Shown: positions 27,446 to 36,168 of the stretch, piece by piece
How positions within the stretch are numbered: the stretch's first letter is position 1
Layout: every line of letters begins with the position of its first letter
Source of the DNA: Bradyrhizobium diazoefficiens
GTDB taxonomy: Bacteria; Pseudomonadota; Alphaproteobacteria; Rhizobiales; Xanthobacteraceae
Direction of reading: 5' to 3'
NCBI RefSeq assembly: GCF_016612535.1
Contig: NZ_JAENXS010000002.1
Span: 2,170,001 to 2,234,000 of the forward strand
DNA: 64,000 nt
Translations under genes and position numbers: made by a program
The notes under the pieces: generated by a model
Seen by the model: the letters and a program-made list of their open reading frames with translations, nothing else
Database searches by the model: none
Told to the model about the DNA's origin: nothing

Positions 27446-28492
27446 CTATCGGGCACCCACCTGGCTTTGACCGAGCGCCGCCGAAGCAGTATCGGCTGGC
27501 CGCATCAGGCTCCGGAACTCATCGCCGCTCATGATTTCCCGCCCCAGACCAGCGACCATGGTGCGCACGATCTCGAAAATCTCGGCATTGCTTTGAATGA
27601 GCTCGTCGCGGTGGGGCCACTTCCAGACGGTATCCTCGGAACCCACGCGCACATGATGCCCCATCAACAATGCGAGATTGGCGAGGTAGAGGCTGGCACG
27701 ACCTCCTGCGCAGGCGACAATCGTCGCACCGGGATCGACATGGGTGATGAGTCGCGTGATCCGAAGATAACCGTCGATCATGCTCTGCGGGTCGTACATG
27801 GGGCTGCACCCCGGCAATCCCGGCACCACAAGCCAGGTGAGCGGCCCAGAAACCAACCCGGAATCGATCAGAAAACGCCGGGCATTATCAACATCCGCGT
27901 CAGTGTAGACGGCGATCTGGGGCGTGAGCCCGGCTTCGAGCACCAACCGCGTCTTCTCGAGGATCGCGTGCGGCGGCTTAACAAACAAATTGTCGCCGAG
28001 AATGATCGCCGTCGTATTCACCGGCACGGCGTCGATCAGGCCGGTCTTGAGCATCTTCCTGAGATCATCGCACTCCTCGCCGTTGACGGCGACAAGACAG
28101 GCATCGAATGCAACGCTTGGGTGTTTCGCCCGCAATTCCGCAAGGACGTCGCTGAAGCCCGATTCCGACAGGACGTTGTAGCCCCGCTGGTCGCGCGCGT
28201 GAACGTGAATGATTTGAGCCCCCCGCTCGATGCACGCCTCGGCCGAAGCAATGATTTCATTCGCCGAGTGTGCCTGGCTGGGGTTCTCGCGCTTAGTAAA
28301 GAATGCACCATTGATCGCCGTGGAGACGATCGCCTTTTGTGGCACCCGCCAGCGAGGCATCTGCTCCGCATCCGAAAACGCCGACGAAGCGACGCTCATG
28401 ATCGCCGGGTACCCGTAAGGCCGCCAGTAGGTGGAGATGTTCTCCCGCTCGACCCATTTTTCGACGACCGGCCATTTCACGGTGTTCTTCAT
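27446..28492 (-). CDS. BKACE-family (DUF849) beta-keto acid cleavage enzyme
   Basis: A 348-residue TIM-barrel zinc enzyme. The blocks INGAFFTKRENPSQAHSANE, IIHVHARDQRGYN (zinc His-x-His), ACAGGRASLYLANLALLMG and VGSEDTVW match the 3-keto-5-aminohexanoate cleavage family. BKACEs condense a beta-keto acid with acetyl-CoA, giving acetoacetate plus a CoA ester. The start at 28492 (MKNTVKWPVVEKW) is preferred; an upstream ATG at 28519 is possible. Neighbouring CoA ligase and CoA-transferase genes make a role in degrading a ring-derived keto acid plausible; the substrate is unknown. Confidence 0.85.
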   Translation of the reverse strand: MKNTVKWPVVEKWVERENISTYWRPYGYPAIMSVASSAFSDAEQMPRWRVPQKAIVSTAINGAFFTKRENPSQAHSANEIIASAEACIERGAQIIHVHARDQRGYNVLSESGFSDVLAELRAKHPSVAFDACLVAVNGEECDDLRKMLKTGLIDAVPVNTTAIILGDNLFVKPPHAILEKTRLVLEAGLTPQIAVYTDADVDNARRFLIDSGLVSGPLTWLVVPGLPGCSPMYDPQSMIDGYLRITRLITHVDPGATIVACAGGRASLYLANLALLMGHHVRVGSEDTVWKWPHRDELIQSNAEIFEIVRTMVAGLGREIMSGDEFRSLMRPADTASAALGQSQVGAR

Positions 28493-28517
28493 GGAACCTA
28501 GCCTCTTGGGATGCGGC

Positions 28518-28564
28518 ATTGACGATAGAGCGATATATCTTTCATAACTAGACCTATTGTCAAT
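28518..28564. promoter_or_regulatory. inverted repeat upstream of the BKACE gene
   Basis: ATTGACGATAG at 28518-28528 is inverted as CTATTGTCAAT at 28554-28564 (10 of 11). It lies 26-72 bp before the BKACE start, where a promoter and operator are expected. The rest of the gap up to the HxlR gene end at 28847 shows no gene. Confidence 0.4.
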
Positions 28565-28846
28565 CAGCTCATTGACGCAGCATCGTGAATTCGCACAAAT
28601 AGCCAAAAATGCCAATCTATCTCCAATTTACGATTACTTGGCTTCCTGCGACCGGATTGCGAACCTGTCTCTTTACTGAACTTATGAGAATTAAGGGATA
28701 GGCCAACGCCGGGCAGACGTGCGGCGGTCTCGGCTTCGGCAGTGCGCACAAGTGCGCGACGACACGGAAGCGCTGAACCGTTCGGGAGTGCGTTCATTAT
28801 GCAGGTATTGACTTCGACGAGCTCGACGTCGGCAGGCGGCCCGCGT

Positions 28847-29803
28847 TCAGGTCGGGCGCGTGACGGTCACATCCCAGGCCCGCAACGTCGCTCGGCACGA
28901 GGCGCAAACGAAACGAGCCTCGGTGACGGCTTCGCAGCAATGTATCATGATCTGAGGGGGTCCCTTGCTGCCCGCCAGCCATCGATCGGCCCAATCGATC
29001 AGACTATGCAGCATGGGGTAGATGTCTTCGCCGCGAGGGGTAATGCGATAAACAACGCGCCGACCGTTCGGTTCTGCTTCCACGAGATCGAGCGCAATCA
29101 ACTTCTTCAATCGAGACGAGAGGATGTTCGAGGATATGCCGAGCGTATCCTTGATGTCCGAATAGGAACTCGTTCCCTGGAACAGGCTGAACAGCACCAG
29201 ATTGCTCCAGCGATCCCCGACGATGCTGGTCGCAACGAGATCATCGGGCCGTCCGGACGAACCTTTCAAGAAGGCGCTCTCGTTCTCCCGGGAATGCCTC
29301 GGACCGGGCGGCGGGTCCATTCCGCGCTCTGGCGAGTCTATCAAGGTTACATCGCGGCGGACGACGGGCTTGTCACACTGTCGACAGATGAACTCGGCCC
29401 TGAGCGCGCTGCCGCACGGCCGATGGTACAAGGTGTCGGGCAGGAAAAGCTGCCTGTCACTCCACCGCCGGTGCCAGACCCACACCGAGACAATGAAGTT
29501 ATAGAGATCCAGGCCCTTGGGCGTCAGATGGTACTCCTGGATCAACGTTCGATGTCGGACCGCCTTGCGAAATAGAACCTGGTTGTCGGCAAGCGCGGCC
29601 AGCCTCAGCATCAGCGTCTGCCGGGGGATCTGGAGGCTATCGTGAAATTCGTGGAAGCGCCGGCGCCCCTGGAACGCCTCTTTGAGGATCAGGATTGTCC
29701 AGGCGTCGCCGACGATCTCAAGGGCCCTCACGAGCGAGCTGGCGGGAATGCCCTGGGCTGAGCTTTTCTTCCGTTTCGAGTTGGCCACAGACACCCAAGG
29801 CAA
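28847..29803 (-). CDS. tandem double-HxlR transcriptional regulator
   Basis: A 318-residue protein with two HxlR winged-helix domains in one chain: first ALEIVGDAWTILILKEAFQG (about 26-130), second ATSIVGDRWSNLVLFSLFQG (about 190-285). Each is followed by a CxxC pair (FICRQCDKPV and FVCASCRATL). HxlR proteins are normally single-domain dimers of about 110-150 residues, so this looks like a fused dimer with possible zinc knuckles. No ATG starts the frame; TTG at 29803 or GTG at 29794 or 29788 must serve. It follows the CoA-transferase gene by 19 bp and probably regulates that operon. Confidence 0.85.
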   Translation of the reverse strand: MPWVSVANSKRKKSSAQGIPASSLVRALEIVGDAWTILILKEAFQGRRRFHEFHDSLQIPRQTLMLRLAALADNQVLFRKAVRHRTLIQEYHLTPKGLDLYNFIVSVWVWHRRWSDRQLFLPDTLYHRPCGSALRAEFICRQCDKPVVRRDVTLIDSPERGMDPPPGPRHSRENESAFLKGSSGRPDDLVATSIVGDRWSNLVLFSLFQGTSSYSDIKDTLGISSNILSSRLKKLIALDLVEAEPNGRRVVYRITPRGEDIYPMLHSLIDWADRWLAGSKGPPQIMIHCCEAVTEARFVCASCRATLRAWDVTVTRPT

Positions 29804-29822
29804 CGTTCGGGAAATGAATCGG

Positions 29823-31034
29823 CTAGGTTATTCCTTTCATAAAGGCCTTTTGCGATGGCGGATCAAGCCCTAGTTCGCGGAGAATTTCCGGCGTGTGAGC
29901 ACCCAGATGCGGCGCGCTGGCGCGCACGCCTGCGGCGCTGCGGGAGAGTCGCACGGGCGGCTGAACCAGCAACGCTTGATGGACACCGCCGACCACCGGA
30001 AGGCGAGTCCATAGGCGCATCGCCTCCATGTCCGGATCCTTCAAGGCTTTGGCAGGGCTGTTCACTGGCGCGCAGGGAAGCCCAGCGGCGCGAAACTCGG
30101 ACAAGCAATGATCTGTGGTGCGGGCCGAGCAGAACGCTACCATATGAGCGTTCAGTGCGTCCGAGTTTCGTCCCCTTTGCTCGTCCGTTGCGAAGCGTTG
30201 GTCATCCAACCAATCCAGCCGGCCCACCAGCTTGGCGCAGCGGCGAAACATCGACTTGCCGATCACCTGCAACAGAACGTTGCCATCTCGGGTCTGGTAG
30301 ATGTCGGCCGGGCCCGCAAGTTGTGACCGATTGGCTGTTCCGACCCGCCCGACTCCAAGGCTGTCCTCCTCGATCAGGTTGGAAGCCATCGCGAAGACCG
30401 AAGTATGGATGAGCGAAGCATCCACAATCTGTCCTCTGCCCGTTCTGTCTCGATCGCGAAGCGCAGCCATGATCCCGAAGGCAGAAAAGGCGGCGGTCAT
30501 GTGGTCGACCCAATGGCAATAGCTCTTGCGCGGTTCACCAGCCTCGCCGCTCAAATACGCCGCTCCAGACATGGCTTGGCCAATCCCATCGAAGCCCGGC
30601 AGATCGGAAAGGCGATTGTTTCGGCCATAGGCCGTGCAGATCGAAAGAATGACGCGCGGGTTGAGCTGTGAAATGCGCTCATACTCCAGACCCATCGCCG
30701 AGAGCGTCGCGGGCGGCGCGTTCACGACTACGACGTCCGCCGTACCGAGGAGCCGATCGAGCGCGGCGCGGTTGTCGTGATCGAAAGGGTCGAGGGCAAG
30801 AGAGCGCTTGTTGCGATTGACCTGCCAGTACGCCGCACCGCCAGGCCACCCCTCGCCCATCGGCTGAACGAAGCGATCGGCATTCCCCTCCGGCTTCTCG
30901 ACCCTGATGACATCAGCTCCGAAATCGGCCAGCAACGCGGCACACAGTGGTCCCGCAATGAACTGCCCGAAATCCAGAACCCGAACTCCCCGGAGGGGTG
31001 GGTCGCTCCCCTCAGCAGATTCCGTCGAGATCAC
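29823..31034 (-). CDS. class III (CaiB/BaiF-type) CoA-transferase
   Basis: A 403-residue family III CoA-transferase: VRVLDFGQFIAGPLCAALLA, DFGADVIRVEKPEGN, NRNKRSLALD, LPGFDGIGQAMSGAAYLSG, TGRGQIVDASL. It moves CoA between acids through an aspartyl anhydride. The frame is open to 31151, but a GTG at 31034 overlapping the carotenoid oxygenase stop as GTGA gives the family N-terminus and fits the tightly coupled operon. It could activate or recycle the acid formed by the upstream oxygenase; substrate unknown. Confidence 0.9.
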   Translation of the reverse strand: MISTESAEGSDPPLRGVRVLDFGQFIAGPLCAALLADFGADVIRVEKPEGNADRFVQPMGEGWPGGAAYWQVNRNKRSLALDPFDHDNRAALDRLLGTADVVVVNAPPATLSAMGLEYERISQLNPRVILSICTAYGRNNRLSDLPGFDGIGQAMSGAAYLSGEAGEPRKSYCHWVDHMTAAFSAFGIMAALRDRDRTGRGQIVDASLIHTSVFAMASNLIEEDSLGVGRVGTANRSQLAGPADIYQTRDGNVLLQVIGKSMFRRCAKLVGRLDWLDDQRFATDEQRGRNSDALNAHMVAFCSARTTDHCLSEFRAAGLPCAPVNSPAKALKDPDMEAMRLWTRLPVVGGVHQALLVQPPVRLSRSAAGVRASAPHLGAHTPEILRELGLDPPSQKAFMKGIT

Positions 31035-32581
31035 TCGAAAATGTCCTTGCCGTCGATCCAGGTCGTATGGAAGCCGATCGAGATGCGGTGCGGGATCTTC
31101 ACCTTCGCGACCGGCCCACGGCTGATGTCGGCGGCGTCGAATACCAGACATGCCGAAGACCAGTCGTTGGTGTCCGTTACGAACGTTACCGGGTAAGCTT
31201 CGGTCTCCGCCGTCGCCGCGGTTGCGCCACGACGTGGCGCGACAGGAGCTTCGTTTCCGTAGACGCCATCACCGTAGTCGTAGCGCTGCATGGAGCCCGT
31301 CTCGAGATCGTAGCGAACCAACGCGTCGAAGGTCTGGGACTGCCCCGAGGTGTGGCCTTCGACAGGAAGCGGAATGACCTGATTGAACGAGTATCTGGAC
31401 CGCCGTCCCAGATAGTTGAAGTTCACAGTCGGGAATTCAGTATTCAAGTCATCGATAGGCCCCTCGCGAACCTCCCCTGTCTTCATGTTGAACGACCATT
31501 TGTACATCTCATGCAGCCGTCGGCGCTGCGCGAGCATCGAGGCCAACTCCCGATCCTTGGGATCACGGGCATAGCCAGGGTTCGATTGCCGGCATCCGAT
31601 CTGGTGAACCCAGTCCCCCTCTTCCCAGCAATTCACCAAATGGAGGATGTAACACGGCTCGGCTTCGAACCAGCGGATCTCGTGCGACTGCCCACGGCGC
31701 GGGATGACGCCGAAACGTGCCGGTATGTCGGCGTGGAAGCGCACCATCCGCTTCCCGTGTTTCTTCAGGACCTCGATATCGTGGAAGAACGGCAGGTCAT
31801 GCAGGATCGCATGACGCTCCGTCAGCCCGAGATCGTGAGGTGACCGCGGTCCGGGAATGTCGATTGGAACGTCGTGCACCAATTGTCCGGTCGGGCTACC
31901 CACGCCGTACCTCATGTAGGGAGCCGTGTCGGAGTAGGTGAAGAAGTACAAATGACCGTCGCTAGGATCGACCTTCGAATGCGCAGACAGCGTATGCGCC
32001 AGTGAGCCGCCGAATGTCTCCTTGCCAACCGTCTCCAACGTCGTTGGATTGATCTCGTAGGGATCGCCGGCCATGTGCCAAAGTGACAACAGCTTGCCCG
32101 CATAGAAAATCACGTCCGTGTTCGATACGTCCTTGATCGGCGAGCCCGGAAGCTTGAAATTGTAGGGACCCGCTATCCCGGGCCAGATGCTGCGCTGGGC
32201 GATATCCTCCACCACGAATGCCTCGTTGCGAATCCAGCGTTGCCGGAAGGAGGCTTTTCCGTCACGGAAGTAGATCGCGCGCAGCATCGCGTCGCCGTCG
32301 TAGTAGTGATACTTATTGACGGGAGCGAACCGCTGGGAAGGACCATTGAGCACGTACGCGCCGTAAAGGTCCTTGGGCAACTCGCCCTCGACTTCAAGCG
32401 AATCCGCATCGTATTCCCGCAGCGTCGGCGCGAAGGCGCCGTGCAGATAGGGATGATCGGCGCCCCAGATCCAGTCGGGGGCGTCCGGCGGCGGCTTGCC
32501 GTCCGCAGACAGCATGCGCACGTTGGCTTGGGTAATGAGAAGGTCCTGAACGCCTTGGGCCGCGTGAGCCTGCATATTCAT
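31031..32581 (-). CDS. carotenoid/stilbene-cleaving oxygenase (RPE65 family)
   Basis: A 516-residue non-heme iron oxygenase with a seven-bladed propeller fold. The four histidine iron ligands can be placed at SLAHTLSAHSKVD, FFHDIEV, CYILHLVNCWEE and the C-terminal SIGFHTTW; YVLNGPSQRF and YHYYDGDAMLRAIYF are family blocks. Bacterial members cleave interphenyl C=C bonds (lignostilbene to vanillin-type aldehydes, isoeugenol) or carotenoids. Neighbouring aromatic catabolic genes favour a phenylpropanoid or stilbene substrate. A good ribosome site (GGAG) precedes the ATG at 32581. Confidence 0.9.
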   Translation of the reverse strand: MNMQAHAAQGVQDLLITQANVRMLSADGKPPPDAPDWIWGADHPYLHGAFAPTLREYDADSLEVEGELPKDLYGAYVLNGPSQRFAPVNKYHYYDGDAMLRAIYFRDGKASFRQRWIRNEAFVVEDIAQRSIWPGIAGPYNFKLPGSPIKDVSNTDVIFYAGKLLSLWHMAGDPYEINPTTLETVGKETFGGSLAHTLSAHSKVDPSDGHLYFFTYSDTAPYMRYGVGSPTGQLVHDVPIDIPGPRSPHDLGLTERHAILHDLPFFHDIEVLKKHGKRMVRFHADIPARFGVIPRRGQSHEIRWFEAEPCYILHLVNCWEEGDWVHQIGCRQSNPGYARDPKDRELASMLAQRRRLHEMYKWSFNMKTGEVREGPIDDLNTEFPTVNFNYLGRRSRYSFNQVIPLPVEGHTSGQSQTFDALVRYDLETGSMQRYDYGDGVYGNEAPVAPRRGATAATAETEAYPVTFVTDTNDWSSACLVFDAADISRGPVAKVKIPHRISIGFHTTWIDGKDIFE

Positions 32582-32594
32582 GGCAATTCTCCGT

Positions 32595-34298
32595 TCATGC
32601 CGATTTCTTGGGTTCGACGTTGGTGATTGAGCGGTCCGCGATCATCCGGGCGAGCTCGCGCCTCAAAACCTTTGCCAACGCGTTGCGCGGCAACGCTTCG
32701 AGGTATTCGACGCGCTCCGGCCATTTGAACCGTGCAAGGCCTGCCTGCTCACATACTCCTGCGATCTCGGCGAGCGGGACAAGCCTTCCGGCCCTCGGAA
32801 CGACGAAAGCACACACACGCTCGCCAAGCCGCTCGTCCGGCATCGCGACGACGGCGGCCTCCCTGACGTCCGGATGCGTCGAAATCACCGCGTCCAGCTC
32901 GGCCGGCGCGATCTTCATGCCGCCGCGCACGATCAATTCCTTCGAGCGGCCGACGAAACGGAGATATCCGGCCTTGCCGTTCTCCTCGACGATCTCGAAC
33001 AGATCTCCCGTGGCGAAATAGCCGTCCGCATCAAAGCCGCGCCGATCAAGCTCGCCGCTCTGCCAATATCCGGGGAAAACGGCCGGGCCTCTTATACGCA
33101 TTTCGCCGACCTCTCCGGCCGTGCTGATGATGTTGCCGGCCTCGGAGACCAGGCGAAAGCGTCCGGCGTTTGCGGTCAGCCCCTCGGCGGTCCATGTCTC
33201 GTCGCCGTCACGCGGAAATACGCGCGCGCGGAGACAGGGATCCTGTACCGCGGCGGGATGCGAGCACAGATTTACGCCCTCGTTCGACCCGAAGATATTG
33301 ATCACAGGCACCCCGAATCGTTCTTCGAACTTTCGCACCACGGACGGGTCTGGCGGTGCGGATCCGGTGCCAACCGCACGAAGCCCGCGCAACGCGTCGG
33401 GCCGATCGCTATCGAGCAGGGACGACATCAGCGCGGGCGCAACGACCGTGTACGCTACCCGTTCGCAAGCGATCTGCTGCAGAAATACGTCGAGATTGAA
33501 AGGATGATGAAGCACCAAGCTCCCCGCGGAGCCGAGCCAGATCATCATCAGTCCGCCGATCGCAGCGGCATTGACGAACGGGAACGGCGCCAGGATCGCG
33601 TCGCCTGGGGCGACGGCAGCCAATGACGTGACGGACGTGGCGCTGGAGAGCCAGTTCTTATGAGTCTTGGGTACGCCTTTGGGCACGCCCTCGGTGCCCG
33701 AAGTCCAGCAAATGGAAAACAGCGAGTCGGCGCTCGGCCGCTCCGCGACGATGAGACCAGCTTCCCCGTCGGAGTAGCGAGACAGATCAACGATGCGATC
33801 CGGCAGATTGCTCCCAAAGCCGAACAGCTTGCCGCCGAAAGGCACGTTCTCCCTGAACTCACGCAGCAACTCGAGCCCGGCAGCCCTGACGACCGAGCAA
33901 AACCCCTTGGGTTTCAGAACCTCGACAATCTTCCGAAGCTCGCCGTGGCGATATTGGATCGGAACTGGACTGATCACGATTCCGGTCTTCGCCGCCGCCA
34001 GATAGAGCGCGACCAGTTCGTGGACGTTCGGCATCTGTACGAGGAGAATATCTCCACAGCGCAAACCTGCCGAGAGAAGCGCGATCGAGACACGATCGAC
34101 CAATCCCAAGAATTCGCCATAGGTCAGGCGCGAGGCCGCGCCGAACGCAAACGTCGACCGGTTAGGAGGATCAACGATTGCGGTCCTACCCGGAGCAGCC
34201 TCCACATTCGACGCGAACCGGTCGTAGATGGTCTGCGATCGCCACAGACCACGTTCGCGAAATTCTGCGACCAGTGCTGGCGGGAAATGACCGGTCAT
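32595..34298 (-). CDS. AMP-forming acyl/aryl-CoA ligase
   Basis: A 567-residue ANL-superfamily enzyme. P-loop ICWTSGTEGVPKGVPKTHKN, adenine motif NIFGSNEGVN, YFATGDLFEI (catalytic aspartate) and the hinge KELIVRGGMKIAPAELD are visible. The final lysine is in RNALAKVLRREL. It activates a carboxylic acid as acyl-adenylate then CoA thioester. Its ATG overlaps the NMO stop (ATGA), and it lies 13 bp before the carotenoid oxygenase. Substrate likely an aromatic or phenylpropenoic acid, from context only. Confidence 0.92.
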   Translation of the reverse strand: MTGHFPPALVAEFRERGLWRSQTIYDRFASNVEAAPGRTAIVDPPNRSTFAFGAASRLTYGEFLGLVDRVSIALLSAGLRCGDILLVQMPNVHELVALYLAAAKTGIVISPVPIQYRHGELRKIVEVLKPKGFCSVVRAAGLELLREFRENVPFGGKLFGFGSNLPDRIVDLSRYSDGEAGLIVAERPSADSLFSICWTSGTEGVPKGVPKTHKNWLSSATSVTSLAAVAPGDAILAPFPFVNAAAIGGLMMIWLGSAGSLVLHHPFNLDVFLQQIACERVAYTVVAPALMSSLLDSDRPDALRGLRAVGTGSAPPDPSVVRKFEERFGVPVINIFGSNEGVNLCSHPAAVQDPCLRARVFPRDGDETWTAEGLTANAGRFRLVSEAGNIISTAGEVGEMRIRGPAVFPGYWQSGELDRRGFDADGYFATGDLFEIVEENGKAGYLRFVGRSKELIVRGGMKIAPAELDAVISTHPDVREAAVVAMPDERLGERVCAFVVPRAGRLVPLAEIAGVCEQAGLARFKWPERVEYLEALPRNALAKVLRRELARMIADRSITNVEPKKSA

Positions 34299-35269
34299 AC
34301 GGCTACGCTCCCAGCCGCGATCTCGGCAAGCGCGGCGCGATATTCCCGATCGAGCCGATCTACGATCTGCGCGACTGGCTCAATCTCACGGATCGTGCCA
34401 ACGCCTTGGCCCGCGGACCAAATCCCCTTCCAGGGCTTGACCTCGGCCCCCTCCAGGCCGGTGAAGTTCATCTTTGCCTTGCTGCTCGCCACCGTTTCAA
34501 GGTCGAGTCCCTGAGCCACAATGCTCGGGATCAGCATGTTGGCGCGCGCTCCCGTGAAGGCGCGCGTGACAATCAAATCCTCAGCCGAACTCCTGACCAG
34601 CATCTGTTGGTGGCCTTGGTCGGTTCTGCTCTCCGATGCCGCCATGAAGGATGTGCCGATATAGGCGAAGTCGGCCCCCAGGGCCCGCGCCGCCAGTACA
34701 GCCCGGCCGCTCGAGATTCCTCCGGCCAGCGCGATGTATCCCGGAAAGAAACTGCGCACTTCTTCGACGAATGCGTTGTTGCAGAGGTCGCCGGTATGCC
34801 CGCCCGCCCCCGCGCAAACCAGAACGAGCCCGTCGACACCGGCCGCGGCAGCTTTTCGCGCGTAGGCGACGGAGTTGACGTCTGCGAAAACTAGACCGCC
34901 ATAGGAATGCACGACTTCCACCGCCGGGCGAGGTCCGCCCAACGCCGTAATCACGATCGGCGGCTGAAACGCTTCCGTCAGCTTGAGGTCTTCCGGCAGC
35001 CGCTTGTTGGTCGAATGCGTCACCAGATTCAAGGCCCAGGGCAGCTCCGGCCGATGACTCAGGCCGGATTTGATCACCTCGAGAATTTCGCGCAATTCAG
35101 CGGCATTTCTGGCGTTCGGTGCCGGCAATGAGCCGACGATGCCCGCTTCGCAGCAGCCCAACAGGAGTTCCGGCCCGGAAACCAAAAACATCGGGGCTGC
35201 GAACACCGGGAGACGGAGACGCTGAAGGGCAAATCTGGCGTCCGGTATCCTGAGCATGCACCTATCCAT
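34295..35269 (-). CDS. nitronate monooxygenase-family flavoprotein
   Basis: A 324-residue FMN-dependent TIM barrel: RLPVFAAPMFLVSGPELLLG, CEAGIVGSLPAPNARN, VLVCAGAGGHTGD, LAGGISSGRAVLAARALGADF and AYIGTSFMA. This is the 2-nitropropane dioxygenase/NMO fold, which also contains enoyl reductases and quinone reductases, so nitronate oxidation is not assured. The ATG at 35269 or 35257 is the start; the longer frame to 35752 runs into the divergent hydrolase. It heads the minus-strand operon ending with the HxlR regulator. Confidence 0.85.
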   Translation of the reverse strand: MDRCMLRIPDARFALQRLRLPVFAAPMFLVSGPELLLGCCEAGIVGSLPAPNARNAAELREILEVIKSGLSHRPELPWALNLVTHSTNKRLPEDLKLTEAFQPPIVITALGGPRPAVEVVHSYGGLVFADVNSVAYARKAAAAGVDGLVLVCAGAGGHTGDLCNNAFVEEVRSFFPGYIALAGGISSGRAVLAARALGADFAYIGTSFMAASESRTDQGHQQMLVRSSAEDLIVTRAFTGARANMLIPSIVAQGLDLETVASSKAKMNFTGLEGAEVKPWKGIWSAGQGVGTIREIEPVAQIVDRLDREYRAALAEIAAGSVAV

Positions 35270-35356
35270 TTGCCACGCGTTGACCTCGACCAATTGATTG
35301 CATAACTGAACTTCTAATGCAATAAGCTCCAGATGCATCCTGGACAGGAACATGAA

Positions 35357-36103
35357 ATGGTCTCGTCGCAAGTAACTTCCCACCCAATCGTCCTGCTTTC
35401 CGGCCTGAACACGACGCCAGCAGTTTGGGATGGTGTTGTCCGGAGTCTTCCGAGGGAACTCGACGTCCGAACCCCAAATCTGCCGGCACTCGACGACGTC
35501 GACGCCATCGCGGGCGTGCTGCTCGAGGAGATGCCGCCGCAATTCCACCTTTGCGGATATTCGTTCGGCGGCTACGTCGCACTCGCCCTGCTCGCGCTTT
35601 GTCCGCAACGGTTTCGGAGCCTGCTCTTGCTGAGCAGTACGCCGGAAGGCGACACGGATCAGCAGAAGCAGCTTCGACACTCTCTGATCGGAAAACTTCA
35701 GGCAGGCGAGCACGACGCGATCATCGACAATCAGGCAAGATGGATGCTTCATCCGAACAACGCTGAACGGCCCGAAATCTCCCGAATCTGGTTCAATGAA
35801 GCCCGCAGTTACGGTTCAGCGTCCCTGATCGCCCATCTGAGGGCGTGCATCTCGCGTCCCAACCGGCTCGATCTGCTTCGGGAAACGCCAGTACCTGTGG
35901 CGATCGTCACGGGAGCCGGCGATCAGCTGTTTCCCGGCGCGAGACAGCAGAAGCTGGCCGACGCGGTCGGTGCTCGCTTATTCCGGACCGTTCCTGACGC
36001 CGCACACGGATTGCCGTTCGAACAGCCCATCGAAGTCGCTGAAATCGTCGCGGATTGGACGCATCGCATCGATGCAGGTCTTTGCGGAAGTCAACCGGCG
36101 TGA
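35357..36103 (+). CDS. alpha/beta-fold hydrolase
   Basis: A 248-residue hydrolase with nucleophile elbow CGYSFGGYVALALL, acid TGAGDQLFPG and histidine PDAAHGLPFE, the full Ser-Asp-His triad. The second ATG (35357) has AGGA seven bases upstream and is preferred to 35333. It is divergent from the NMO operon, the two starts lying less than 100 bp apart. Candidate activities are ester, thioester or C-C bond hydrolysis of a ring-cleavage product; the sequence does not decide. Confidence 0.88.
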   Translation: MVSSQVTSHPIVLLSGLNTTPAVWDGVVRSLPRELDVRTPNLPALDDVDAIAGVLLEEMPPQFHLCGYSFGGYVALALLALCPQRFRSLLLLSSTPEGDTDQQKQLRHSLIGKLQAGEHDAIIDNQARWMLHPNNAERPEISRIWFNEARSYGSASLIAHLRACISRPNRLDLLRETPVPVAIVTGAGDQLFPGARQQKLADAVGARLFRTVPDAAHGLPFEQPIEVAEIVADWTHRIDAGLCGSQPA

Positions 36104-36168
36104 CGTCGCGCACGACCGCCGCGGCCGCGGGAGATGATTCTGCGGTCGACGCGAGCCCCTCGGGACGA

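Noticed and set aside
34295..35269. Evidence for nitroaromatic degradation from the nitronate monooxygenase call
   Set aside because: The fold also covers enoyl and quinone reductases, and no nitroreductase or nitro-specific gene lies nearby.
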